A stretch of DNA of 64,000 nt from VRUE01 sp963715455 (GTDB lineage: Bacteria > Actinomycetota > Thermoleophilia > Solirubrobacterales > 70-9): the NCBI GenBank assembly GCA_963715455.1, contig OY970245.1:1116001-1180000 (forward strand). The letters are read 5' to 3'. The notes beneath the pieces were generated by a model. The model saw only the letters and a program-made list of their open reading frames with translations, searched no databases and was not told the origin of the DNA. Position 1 is the first letter of the stretch. Each line of letters starts with the position of its first letter. This document shows positions 33,950 to 41,572 of this stretch, piece after piece. A program made the translations under genes and the position numbers.

Positions 33950-33978
33950 TTGACTAAGACAGCAATTAAAGATACTGT
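33950..33978 (+). promoter_or_regulatory. promoter of the GntR-YrbE operon
   Basis: TTGACT (33950-33955), 17-bp spacer, TACTGT (33973-33978), ATG eight bases later. The imperfect palindrome GCTGTTCTA...TAAGACAGC (33940-33964) overlaps the -35 and may be the autoregulatory GntR site. Confidence 0.65.
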
Positions 33979-33986
33979 GTGTATAT

Positions 33987-34763
33987 ATGGCACAGCGAAC
34001 GGCAAAGCGCGAGGCAACGCCGTTCTCGACCGACCCACGCAGCGATTTGCCGGTCAGCGTCCAGCTTGCCTGGCGATTGCGGGCGCTGATCGCCACCGGA
34101 CGGCTCGCGGCTGGCGAGCAGCTGCCGAGTTTCCGGCGTCTCGCCGATTGGGCGGGGGTCAACGTCAACACTGTGCGGGCGGTCTACGCCGGCCTAGAGG
34201 AGGCCGGCCTCGTGACTAGCCGCCAGGGTCGGGGGACATTCGTCGCCGAGGGGATCGAGGCCGCCCCAGAGCTGGAGGAGATCGCGGTCGAGGCGCTGCG
34301 GCGCACGCGCAACGCGGGACTTGATCCCGCTGACCTGGTGATCGTCGCCACTGCCTGTGCCAACCTCGGCGAGGAGGGCGAAGCCACAGCGTCGCGCACC
34401 GAGCTCCCCGACCTGGCCGAAGAGAGCGAGGCAATCGAGGTGCGGCACGAGTTGCGTCGCCAGATCGCCCGGCTCGAGGTGGAGCTAGCTACCTACACGC
34501 GTGATCTACCGGCCGACATGCCGACCGCGGGACGCTTCTCAGAGGCTCACGTCGCCGGTGTGGAGGAGCTCGAGCAGACACGGGACACGCTGATCGCGCA
34601 GCTCTCCGAGGCCCAGCGAGCCGCCGAGCTGCGCGCCAGGCAGGTGGGCGAGGAGCGTGCGCGCCGCGAAGCCCGGCTCAGCGAGGGGGAGCAGGACGGA
34701 TCAGCGCAATCGGGCGGGGGCCCTTTGGCTAGGGCGATGAGCTGGTGGCAAGCGAAGTCCTAA
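33987..34763 (+). CDS. GntR-family regulator with coiled-coil C-terminus
   Basis: 258-aa protein. Residues 20-90 are a GntR/YtrA-like winged helix (LPVSVQLAWRLRALIATGRLAAGEQLPSFRRLAD ... VNTVRAVYAGLEEAGLV). The rest is not a FadR or UTRA ligand domain; it is mostly charged helix (EVRHELRRQIARLEVEL, ARREARLSEGEQ), suggesting a coiled-coil dimer. The end overlaps the first YrbE gene by 19 nt, so it is probably the local regulator of the permease pair. Confidence 0.88.
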   Translation: MAQRTAKREATPFSTDPRSDLPVSVQLAWRLRALIATGRLAAGEQLPSFRRLADWAGVNVNTVRAVYAGLEEAGLVTSRQGRGTFVAEGIEAAPELEEIAVEALRRTRNAGLDPADLVIVATACANLGEEGEATASRTELPDLAEESEAIEVRHELRRQIARLEVELATYTRDLPADMPTAGRFSEAHVAGVEELEQTRDTLIAQLSEAQRAAELRARQVGEERARREARLSEGEQDGSAQSGGGPLARAMSWWQAKS

Positions 34764-35551
34764 CCCGAGCCTTCCTGCCCGCCAAGTCCGCCTTTGAGCA
34801 GGTGGGCGAGATGATGATCCTCACCGCGAGGACGATCGTCTCGGCGATCAGGCCTCCCTACCCCTATGGGGAGGAGTTGGTCGATCAGTTCCTCTTCGTC
34901 CTGAAGCTTTCCTGGTTCCCCTTGCTGATCTCCACTTTCGCCCTTTGCCTTGGCGCGCCGGGGCTGCAGGCAGCGGGCGCACTCTCGATCTTCGGCGCCC
35001 TCGACCGGCTGGGCGGCTTCTTCGTGCTCACCGCGATCCGCTGGATTGGCCCCCTGGTTACCGCTGTGGTGGTCGCCGGCGTGGCCGGCACGGCGATCAC
35101 CGCTGACCTCGGGGCGCGCAAGATCCGCGAGGAGCTCGACGCTCTGCAAGTGCTCGGCGTCGACCCGGTGAAGAACCTCGTCGTGCCGCGCTTCCTGGCC
35201 CTGATGGTGGTCACCGCGTTGCTCGACATCTTCGCCATCGTTTTCGGCCTCAGCGCCGGCATCGCCGCCGAGTTGCTCTACAAACAGCCGCTGGGGGGCT
35301 TCTTCGCAACGCTCTTCGCCAACTCCTCGATCACCGATATTTGGGGCTCGGTGCTGATGTGCACGATGTTCGGCGCGATCATCGCCGTCGTCTGCTCTTT
35401 CAAGGGGATGACTGCGTCCGGTGGCGCTGCCGGCGTCGGCCGCGCCGTCAACCAGGCGGTTGTCATCGCCCTCGTCGCCGTCTTCTTCTTCCAGTTCGTC
35501 TTCACTGCGATTCTGCTCGCCACCAACCCTGAACTGCAGACCATTCGATGA
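34745..35551 (+). CDS. YrbE/MlaE-family ABC permease, first of pair
   Basis: 268-aa permease of Mce/Mla lipid transporters, with five to six membrane helices. The family block VTAVVVAGVAGTAITADLGARKIREELDALQVLGVDPVKNLVVPRFLAL contains the conserved coupling region for the MlaF-type ATPase. A second signature, CSFKGMTASGGAAGVGRAVNQAVV, is near the C-terminus. In actinobacteria YrbE A and B precede six mce genes; none follow here. GTG start inside the GntR gene. Confidence 0.9.
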   Translation: MASEVLTRAFLPAKSAFEQVGEMMILTARTIVSAIRPPYPYGEELVDQFLFVLKLSWFPLLISTFALCLGAPGLQAAGALSIFGALDRLGGFFVLTAIRWIGPLVTAVVVAGVAGTAITADLGARKIREELDALQVLGVDPVKNLVVPRFLALMVVTALLDIFAIVFGLSAGIAAELLYKQPLGGFFATLFANSSITDIWGSVLMCTMFGAIIAVVCSFKGMTASGGAAGVGRAVNQAVVIALVAVFFFQFVFTAILLATNPELQTIR

Positions 35552-36345
35552 TTCGCTGGCTTGACGCTCCCCGTGGTTGGCTGGACTCCTTCGGCGAGCT
35601 GGCCCGCTTCGGTTCGCGTGTAGCCGGCCTCGTCTACAGCGGCCGGGTGATCCCCTTCTTCGGCGAGAGTCTGCGCCAGGCCGGCATCCTGATCCTCGGC
35701 TCGGCTCTCGTCATCTGGGCCTTCGTCTTCATCCTCGGCCTGCAGTGCGGCCTGCAAGGTGCCTACTTCTTCCGTGCCCAGGGGGTGCCCGCCTACGCGG
35801 GTCTCTTCGCCGCCTGGTGTGACCTGCGCGAGGCGCTGCCCTATGCCTTCGGCTACATCCTCTCGGCCAAGGTGGGCACCGGCATCGTCGCCGAGCTTGG
35901 CGCGATGCGCATTTCCGACGAGATCGATGCGCTCGAGGTAATGGGCATCCCGCCGGTCACTTTCCTCGCCGGGACGCGCCTGCTCGCAGCCTGGATCGTC
36001 CTACCCTTCCTCTACCTAACCGGCATCGGCATCATGTACTTCGCCAGCTACTTCTCCGTGGTCGAGCAGGTCGGTGATGTTTCCTCGGGCGGCTACCTGC
36101 TGATCTTCTGGATGTTCCAAAACCCGCTTGACCTAATGTTCAGCCTCACCAAGGGCATGGTGATGGCGACCGCGATCGTGCTCGTTGGCTGCTATTACGG
36201 CTACACCGCCTCCGGCGGCCCGGTCGGCGTCGGCACCGCCACGGCCCAGTCGATGGCGGTCAACATCGTCCTCGTGCACATCATCGGCATGCTGGGCACG
36301 GTGATCTTCTGGGGCTCGACCCCCAGAGCCCCGATCGGTGGCTGA
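35548..36345 (+). CDS. YrbE/MlaE-family ABC permease, second of pair
   Basis: 265-aa homologue of the preceding permease, with KVGTGIVAELGAMRISDEIDALEVMGIPPVTFLAGTRLLAAW and a C-terminal CYYGYTASGGPVGVGTATAQSMAV. The two should form a heterodimeric channel for lipids or sterols. The start ATGA overlaps the previous stop. No Mce substrate-binding proteins and no ATPase lie nearby; partners must be encoded elsewhere, or the pair works differently. Confidence 0.9.
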   Translation: MIRWLDAPRGWLDSFGELARFGSRVAGLVYSGRVIPFFGESLRQAGILILGSALVIWAFVFILGLQCGLQGAYFFRAQGVPAYAGLFAAWCDLREALPYAFGYILSAKVGTGIVAELGAMRISDEIDALEVMGIPPVTFLAGTRLLAAWIVLPFLYLTGIGIMYFASYFSVVEQVGDVSSGGYLLIFWMFQNPLDLMFSLTKGMVMATAIVLVGCYYGYTASGGPVGVGTATAQSMAVNIVLVHIIGMLGTVIFWGSTPRAPIGG

Positions 36346-36370
36346 GGGACATCTCTGGGGTGGATGGTGG

Positions 36371-36511
36371 GGGGAGCCTGGTCGCCCTCCAGTCGAATTG
36401 AGCACCGCGCGCTGCGCGCGCGGTGCAACCAGGAGCGCGGCTGACGCCGCGCAAGCACCGGATTGCATAGGCCGCTTCGCGACATTCGCCTGGAGGGCGA
36501 CCAGGCTCCCC
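36371..36511 (+). repeat. structured palindromic element, family A copy 1
   Basis: Perfect 22-bp arms (36371-36392 and 36490-36511) close a 93-nt core (36395-36487). In order the core contains GAATTGA, a GC hairpin (GCACCGCGCG/CGCGCGGTGC), AGGAGCGCGGC with GCCGCGCAAG (second hairpin), GATTGCATA, a short hairpin, and GACATTC. The same ordered motifs recur at 52834-52929 inside entirely different arms. It begins 25 bp after the permease stop and has the same orientation. Confidence 0.85.
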
Positions 36512-36671
36512 TTCGACACGTCATCCAGAGACGTTTGAGCTGCGAAGCGGCGCCGAGCCCCAAAAGCTTTTTTAAAAAGCTTGGAGCTCTCGGGGCGGCG
36601 CCGAAGCACGTGGAGCCTTGGGGAGCCGGGTGGCGTCCACGGGAAGGAGCTTTTGAAACTGGAGGTGCTTG

Positions 36672-36699
36672 GGGCGCGAGCCTTTCGAAGCTCGCGCCC
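36672..36699. repeat. perfect hairpin in the intergenic region
   Basis: GGGCGCGAGC, eight-base loop CTTTCGAA, GCTCGCGCCC. Could act as a bidirectional transcription barrier between the permease operon and the convergent lysyl-oxidase-like gene. Confidence 0.65.
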
Positions 36700-36706
36700 T
36701 GTCGAG

Positions 36707-36782
36707 GGGATGCCGGCGCCCCTCCCCAAAACACTCAAGCGAGGCTCCTGCCGAGCGTTTTGGGGAGGGGCGCCGGCATCCC
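36707..36782 (-). repeat. long palindromic element, family C copy 2
   Basis: Perfect 26-bp arms (36707-36732 and 36757-36782) around a 24-nt loop. On the minus strand the loop reads through AGCCTCGCTTGAGTGT, sharing AGCCT-CG and TGAGTGT with the loop at 11269-11300 while the arms differ. It lies 13 bp past the stop of the minus-strand lysyl-oxidase-like gene. Confidence 0.75.
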
Positions 36783-36795
36783 GTACCTGTCCACG

Positions 36796-37596
36796 TCAGC
36801 AGTTCTGCGGACCGTCCCGATAAGGGAGTCGGATGATCCGGGCCGAACGGTTGTTGTTCTCGTTCGACTCGAAGAGCAGGTTCTGCGGGTCGACCCGCAT
36901 GACGAAGGCGAAGCAGCCCCGCAGGCCACTGACGTTGACCCACTGGCGGTCGTAGGTCGAGGGGTAGATGTCCGACCAGCCGACCGAGGTGCCGAGGCGC
37001 ACCCGCTGGCGATTGGGGTCCTGGCTGCAGGCTGGGTAGACGCGATGGCCGGGAGAGCGCGACATTGCCCGCGTGCGCTCGAGGTCGCGGAAGCAGTAGA
37101 AGACCTTGGGTCCCTTGCGCACGCGCTCCAGAGGCTGGCGGCCCTCGTCGAGGCTCCAGATCTCCATGCTGAGTGGATCGTGCACCTTCCAGTAGGAGCC
37201 ACCCCACTCATAGCCGACGCTGTAGAAGTGGAGCTGGGCCTCGGTGCGGAAGACCTGCACGCCGCCACCGACTTTGTAGATCGCCTGGTTGGCCCGCATC
37301 CAGTTGCGCTTGTAGCGCTGCCCGCGCAGCTCCATCGGGCCGCGGCCGCGCGAGCGGATGTCGTTGCCGGCGTGCAGCAGCGTGCCGCCGCCGTATCCGT
37401 AGCCACCGCCGCTGCGCTCGACATAGAGGTCGGCAGCTGGGCCGACACGCAGGTCGGGGCAGAGCAGTTCCCCCGCGCTGGGGCCTTCGCAGGGATTTTC
37501 GACGACCGCGGCCTGGGCGGGGGTCGCGAAGGCTGCTAGGCAGAGGGTGGCAAGGCAGAGCGAGAGGCTGCGTCTCACCGGCCCCAGCCTATCCAT
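36796..37596 (-). CDS. secreted lysyl-oxidase-like protein with a reduced copper site
   Basis: 266-aa protein with a signal peptide (LSLCLATLCLAAFATPAQA, residues 11-29). The C-terminal half matches bacterial lysyl oxidases: GTSVGWSDIYPSTYDRQWVNVSGL followed by DPQNLLFESNENNN. Active lysyl oxidases bind copper through a cluster such as HxHxH; the equivalent stretch here, YWKVHDPLSMEIW, keeps only H139. Several Cys suggest disulfides. It may be a non-catalytic surface protein, or bind another metal. It ends beside a family C palindrome. Confidence 0.75.
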   Translation of the reverse strand: MDRLGPVRRSLSLCLATLCLAAFATPAQAAVVENPCEGPSAGELLCPDLRVGPAADLYVERSGGGYGYGGGTLLHAGNDIRSRGRGPMELRGQRYKRNWMRANQAIYKVGGGVQVFRTEAQLHFYSVGYEWGGSYWKVHDPLSMEIWSLDEGRQPLERVRKGPKVFYCFRDLERTRAMSRSPGHRVYPACSQDPNRQRVRLGTSVGWSDIYPSTYDRQWVNVSGLRGCFAFVMRVDPQNLLFESNENNNRSARIIRLPYRDGPQNC

Positions 37597-37605
37597 GACC
37601 GTTGG

Positions 37606-37611
37606 TAATGT
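37606..37611 (+). promoter_or_regulatory. -10 box TAATGT for glyA
   Basis: Ends nine bases before the glyA ATG. No glycine riboswitch-like leader is possible in the 24-bp gap. Confidence 0.4.
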
Positions 37612-37620
37612 CGCTGCACG

Positions 37621-38901
37621 ATGGACGACCTACCCGAGAACTTCCAGGCTGCACCTCTCGCCGAGGTCGATCCGGCGATTGCCGCGGTGCTGCAGGGCGA
37701 GCTGCGCCGTCAGCAGGGCACGCTGGAGATGATCGCCTCGGAGAATTTCGTGCCCCAGGCGGTGCTCGACGCGGTTGGCTCGGTGTTGACCAACAAGTAC
37801 GCCGAGGGCTATCCGGGTCGCCGCTACTACGGCGGTTGCGAGGAGGTCGACGTCGCCGAGCAACTGGCGATCGACCGCGCCAAGGAGCTGTTCGGGGCAG
37901 AGCACGCCAATGTCCAGCCTCACGCCGGCGCCCAGGCCAACAACGCCGCCTACATGGCTCTGATCGAGCCTGGTGACACGATCATGGGTCTGGCGCTCGA
38001 CCACGGCGGTCACCTCACCCATGGCATGAAGATCAACGTCTCGGGCAAGCTCTACGAGGTCGTCGCCTACCACTGCAGCCGCGAGGATCTGCGCGTCGAC
38101 ATGGAGGAGGTCGAGCGACTCGCACACGAGCACAAGCCGAAGCTGATCGTCGCCGGCTGGTCTGCCTATCCGCGTCAGCTCGACTTTGCCGCCTTCCGGG
38201 CGATCGCCGATGCGGTCGGCGCCAAGCTGATGGTCGACATGGCGCACTTCGCCGGCCTCGTCGCCGCCGATGAGCACCCCAACCCGGTGCCCTATGCCGA
38301 CGTGGTGACGACGACGACCCACAAGACGCTCTGCGGACCGCGCAGCGGCATGATCCTCAGCACCGAGGAGCATGCGAAAGCGATCGACAAAGCGACCTTC
38401 CCCGGTCAGCAGGGTGGACCGCTGATGCACACGATCGCCGCCAAGGCGGTGGCCTTGCGCATTGCCGCCAGCGAGCCATTCCGCCAGCGCCAGAGGCAGA
38501 CGATCGCCAACGCCCAGGCTTTCGCCGCCGGCCTGGAAGCCAACGACGTGCCGGTGCTGACCGGCGGCACCGACGTGCACCTGGTGCTCGTCGATCTGAC
38601 GCCGACAGGCCTCGACGGACAGACGGCCGAGGACCGGCTCGATGCGGTCGGCATCACCGTCAACCGCAACGCGATCCCCTTCGACCCGCGGCCGCCGATG
38701 AACCCCTCCGGCCTGCGCATCGGCACCCCGGCACTGACCACGCGCGGCCTCGTCGAGGAGGACATGACCGAGATCGCAGCGGTGATCGCCACGGCACTCT
38801 CCGGCGAGTTCGAGACCCAGAAGGAGGCGCTCGCCGAGCGCACCAAGGCGCTGATGGAGCGCTACCCGCTGTACCCGCAGCTCTCCGCGGCGACGGTCTG
38901 A
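37621..38901 (+). CDS. glyA: serine hydroxymethyltransferase
   Basis: 426-aa PLP enzyme that converts serine and tetrahydrofolate to glycine and methylene-THF, the main one-carbon source. Visible motifs are SENFVPQAVLDAVGSVLTNKYAEGYPGRRYYGG, HAGAQANNAAY, GWSAYPRQLDFAAF, DMAHFAGLVAA, and the PLP lysine in TTTTHKTLCGPRSG. Full length with all catalytic residues. The glycosyltransferase gene starts 3 bp after its stop. Confidence 0.97.
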   Translation: MDDLPENFQAAPLAEVDPAIAAVLQGELRRQQGTLEMIASENFVPQAVLDAVGSVLTNKYAEGYPGRRYYGGCEEVDVAEQLAIDRAKELFGAEHANVQPHAGAQANNAAYMALIEPGDTIMGLALDHGGHLTHGMKINVSGKLYEVVAYHCSREDLRVDMEEVERLAHEHKPKLIVAGWSAYPRQLDFAAFRAIADAVGAKLMVDMAHFAGLVAADEHPNPVPYADVVTTTTHKTLCGPRSGMILSTEEHAKAIDKATFPGQQGGPLMHTIAAKAVALRIAASEPFRQRQRQTIANAQAFAAGLEANDVPVLTGGTDVHLVLVDLTPTGLDGQTAEDRLDAVGITVNRNAIPFDPRPPMNPSGLRIGTPALTTRGLVEEDMTEIAAVIATALSGEFETQKEALAERTKALMERYPLYPQLSAATV

Positions 38902-38904
38902 CGC

Positions 38905-39945
38905 TTGAACGTTTGGGTCGATATGTCGGCGCCGGCGCACGTGCTGGTGCTGCAGCCGATCATCGAGCGCCTGCGGGCCCAGGGCCACACGGTGCAGATC
39001 ACCTCGCGCGACTACGCCCAGACCCAGGCGTTGCTCGACCTGCACGGCCTCGAGCACACGCCGATCGGGCGTCACGGTGGCGCCTCGCGGCTGCGCAAGG
39101 CCTACCGGCTGGGTGCCCGCAGCGCCGGGATGCTGCGCTTCGGCCGCGAGCGCTCCTTCGATCTGGCCCTCGCCCACGGCTCCAACGACCTGGCGATTGC
39201 CGCACGCTTGCTCGACGTCCCCGAGGCCAACATGCACGACTACGAGTTCGCCTCCACCCAGCACCACATCGGTTGCCGACTAGCGCGGCGGGTGATGTTC
39301 CCCGAGTCGGTGCCCTTCGAGCGGCTGCGCCGCTTCGGCGTGCGCGAGAACAGGTACTTCCCCTATCCCGGGCTCAAGGAGGAGTACTACCTCTATGACT
39401 TCGAGCCCGACCCGCAGGCGCTCATCCGCCTCGGGGCCGACCCCTCCCGGGTGGTCGTCATCGTCCGCCCCCCGCCCGACGTCTCGCTTTACCACCGCAA
39501 GTCCAACCCGCTCTTCCCCAAGGTTCTGGCCCGGCTTGGCCAGGACAGCGACGTGCACGCTGTCGTCCTGCCGCGCACCACCGCCCAGCGCGAGCTGGTC
39601 GAGAGCCTCGCACTGCCCTCGCTGATCGTGCCGCCCGGCGCGGTCGAGGCGCAGAGCCTGATCGCCCTTGCCGACCTGGTCGTCTCGGCCGGGGGAACGA
39701 TGAACCGCGAGGCGGCGGCGCTGGGCACGCCCGTCTACACCACCTACGGCGGCCGCCTCGGCGGCGTCGACGAAGACCTGATCCGCTCTGGGAGGTTGCG
39801 GCCGCTGACCGACCCGCGGGCGATCGAGCTGCAGAAGCGCGGCGCGGGGGAGCAGCCGGTGAAGCGCGACCCCGCCGCCTTGGTCGAGACTATCCTCGCT
39901 ACCGTCGGAGGCTCTCATCCAGCGGAGACTCACATCGCCAGCTGA
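38905..39945 (+). CDS. DUF354-family putative glycosyltransferase
   Basis: 346-aa protein beginning MNVWVDMSAPAHVLVLQPIIERLRAQGH, the DUF354 signature. These proteins have a GT-B-like fold related to UDP-GlcNAc 2-epimerase and MurG. The later segment ADLVVSAGGTMNREAAALGTPVYTTYGG matches the nucleotide-sugar side. TTG start at 38905. It is placed in a surface-glycan neighbourhood, so a role in glycan assembly is likely; donor and acceptor are unknown. Confidence 0.85.
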   Translation: MNVWVDMSAPAHVLVLQPIIERLRAQGHTVQITSRDYAQTQALLDLHGLEHTPIGRHGGASRLRKAYRLGARSAGMLRFGRERSFDLALAHGSNDLAIAARLLDVPEANMHDYEFASTQHHIGCRLARRVMFPESVPFERLRRFGVRENRYFPYPGLKEEYYLYDFEPDPQALIRLGADPSRVVVIVRPPPDVSLYHRKSNPLFPKVLARLGQDSDVHAVVLPRTTAQRELVESLALPSLIVPPGAVEAQSLIALADLVVSAGGTMNREAAALGTPVYTTYGGRLGGVDEDLIRSGRLRPLTDPRAIELQKRGAGEQPVKRDPAALVETILATVGGSHPAETHIAS

Positions 39946-40033
39946 TCCGCTTGCAGAGGCGGACGCGGTCCGAGCCGAGCTCGACCATTTCATCGAGCTC
40001 GCCGGTGAGGGCGAACCGCGTGCGGTCGACGTC

Positions 40034-40630
40034 GTGCTGCGCGGCCTCGATTTGTTGATCGCCGGCTTGATCCTGCTCGTGCTGGCGCCGGTTCTCGCCC
40101 TGGTCGCCGCGGCGATCGCGCTTTCCTCGGGGCGGCCGGTGCTCTACCACGGGGCCCGGGTCGGCCGTGCCGGCCAGATCTTCCTCATGTACAAGTTCCG
40201 CACTCTGGCGCCCGACGCCGAGACCAGGCTGGGTCCCTATCTGGGTGAGGAGCTCTCGCGGCGCACTGAGGAAGAGGTGACCCGCGTCGGCCGGGTGCTG
40301 CGCAAGGTTCACCTCGACGAGGTGCCACAGCTCTGGAACGTGCTGCGCGGCGACATGGCGATTGTCGGCCCGCGCCCGATCCGTCCCGCCTTCTTCACCG
40401 AGCTCTGCGAGGAGATCCCCCAGTACTGGCAGCGGCTCGTCGTCCGCCCCGGCGTCACCGGCTTCGCTCAGACCCGCGTCACCCGCGAGGAGTCGTGGGC
40501 CAACAAGCTCGCCCACGACATGGAGTACATCGCCGATCGCTCGGTCGGTCTCTACTTCCGCGTGCTCTTCGCGACGGTTGCCAAGGTCATCGGCCGCGGC
40601 CCCGCTGTCTCCAATCTCTCGGCCGGCTAG
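40034..40630 (+). CDS. membrane sugar-1-phosphate transferase (initiating glycosyltransferase)
   Basis: 198-aa monotopic phosphoglycosyltransferase of the WcaJ/PglC type, which transfers a sugar phosphate from a nucleotide sugar to undecaprenyl phosphate. It has the N-terminal membrane helix LDLLIAGLILLVLAPVLALVAAAI, then RVGRAGQIFLMYKFRTL, LRKVHLDEVPQLWNVLRGDMAIVGPRP and RPGVTGFAQ, including the catalytic Asp-Glu pair in LDEVPQ. GTG 40034 gives the canonical start; the frame stays open upstream (…ELDHFIELAGEGEPRAVDV) without a usable start codon, so a longer N-terminus is possible. Confidence 0.9.
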   Translation: MLRGLDLLIAGLILLVLAPVLALVAAAIALSSGRPVLYHGARVGRAGQIFLMYKFRTLAPDAETRLGPYLGEELSRRTEEEVTRVGRVLRKVHLDEVPQLWNVLRGDMAIVGPRPIRPAFFTELCEEIPQYWQRLVVRPGVTGFAQTRVTREESWANKLAHDMEYIADRSVGLYFRVLFATVAKVIGRGPAVSNLSAG

Positions 40631-40664
40631 CCCGCTGCAACGGCCACGCCTCTCGCGAGGTGGG

Positions 40665-41528
40665 TCAGCAGGTCTCCAGGGCGCGAGCATAGAAACGGAG
40701 ATAGGCATCCCAGTGGCGCCCCCAGTAGGCGTGATCGTGACCACCTGTCCATATATGTGCACGGAGGTCGACACCTGCGGGCTCGAGCAGATCGACGAGG
40801 GCCACGTCCGAGATGAGGAAGGGATCCTCGGTTCCCGCGTCGTTCCAGACAGGGATCGCTCCAAATGCGTCGGGATCCGCGCGCAGAGTGCCGATCACAT
40901 CGTGCTGCTCGAAGTCTTCGGCGTCGTCGAATGCGCCGGCGGCTGTATCGGCGCCGCGGAGCCAGAGCGCGGGCGAGTGGCCACCGACCGCGCAGAAGCG
41001 ACCGGGGTGGCGCAGCGCGAGGTCGTAGGCGCCAAAGCCACCCATCGATATGCCGCCAATGGCGACACGTTGTGGGTCGGCTTGGAAGCTTTTGCTGACG
41101 GCCGGGATTACCTCGTCGACGACGTGGGTTCCCCAGTCACCGGACGAGCGGTCGTGCCAGTAGCTGTCCTCGCTTCCCTCCGGGAAGGCGATGACTGGCG
41201 CGTTTGGCCCCAGCGCCGCAAGGGCCGCAAAGAGCCGCTCGTCGTCGGCGTAGGCGTCGAAGGTCTCGTTTCTGCCATGAAGGAAGACGAGCAAGGGTCG
41301 GTCGTCCTCGGCGTCAGCGGGTGTGATCACGTCGACGCCAAGCTCCCGTCCCACCGCCTGGCTGCGGATCCCCAGATGCGCGATGCCGGCGCCATGCGTG
41401 TCGGCTGGGGCGAGGAGTGTGGCCTCGGCAATCAGGTAGACGGCCACCGCTGCGAGGAGGGAAATTGCCGCCCCTGCGAAGCGACGCCTTCTCCTGATCT
41501 GTCGACGAGTGGGGCGAGGTGGCTTCAC
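40665..41528 (-). CDS. membrane-anchored esterase (alpha/beta hydrolase, esterase-D/Fes type)
   Basis: 287-aa protein. A basic N-terminus and a helix at residues 19-41 (AGAAISLLAAVAVYLIAEATLL) anchor it outside the cytoplasm. The hydrolase domain shows LLVFLHGRNETFD, the nucleophile elbow GISMGGFGAYD, an acid around VWNDAGTEDPF, and HIWTGGHDHAYW with the catalytic His. The family includes carbohydrate esterases and mycolyl-type transferases; a cell-envelope acyl ester is a plausible substrate. Confidence 0.85.
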   Translation of the reverse strand: MKPPRPTRRQIRRRRRFAGAAISLLAAVAVYLIAEATLLAPADTHGAGIAHLGIRSQAVGRELGVDVITPADAEDDRPLLVFLHGRNETFDAYADDERLFAALAALGPNAPVIAFPEGSEDSYWHDRSSGDWGTHVVDEVIPAVSKSFQADPQRVAIGGISMGGFGAYDLALRHPGRFCAVGGHSPALWLRGADTAAGAFDDAEDFEQHDVIGTLRADPDAFGAIPVWNDAGTEDPFLISDVALVDLLEPAGVDLRAHIWTGGHDHAYWGRHWDAYLRFYARALETC

Positions 41529-41572
41529 GGCGAGTTCCAGGGTAGTTCTCGGCTGCTGTTAGCGTGACCGCG

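Larger units (their letters stand above)
36346..36795. other. 450-bp intergenic region packed with hairpins
   Basis: No credible gene. From left to right it holds: the family A element (36371-36511); a CGGCGCCG-bounded hairpin around AAAAGCTTTTTTAAAAAGCTT (36548-36603); a weaker arm pair AAGCAC/GTGCTT (36604-36670) around a second AGCTTTTGAAACTGGAG that resembles the previous loop; a perfect GGGCGCGAGC/GCTCGCGCCC hairpin (36672-36699); and the family C element (36707-36782). Nearly every base can pair locally, which is unusual for a spacer between two convergent genes. Confidence 0.75.

Noticed and set aside
36346..36795. CRISPR array or tandem repeat in the hairpin-dense spacer
   Set aside because: The repeats are inverted and of different sequence, with no regular direct repeat-spacer pattern.
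36463..37539. Long plus-strand open frame over the hairpin region and the lysyl-oxidase-like gene
   Set aside because: It runs through palindromes and then antisense to a gene with a signal peptide and family motifs; no start signal and no recognisable domain.
37597..37620. Glycine or THF riboswitch before glyA
   Set aside because: The gap to the divergent gene is 24 bp, too short for either aptamer.
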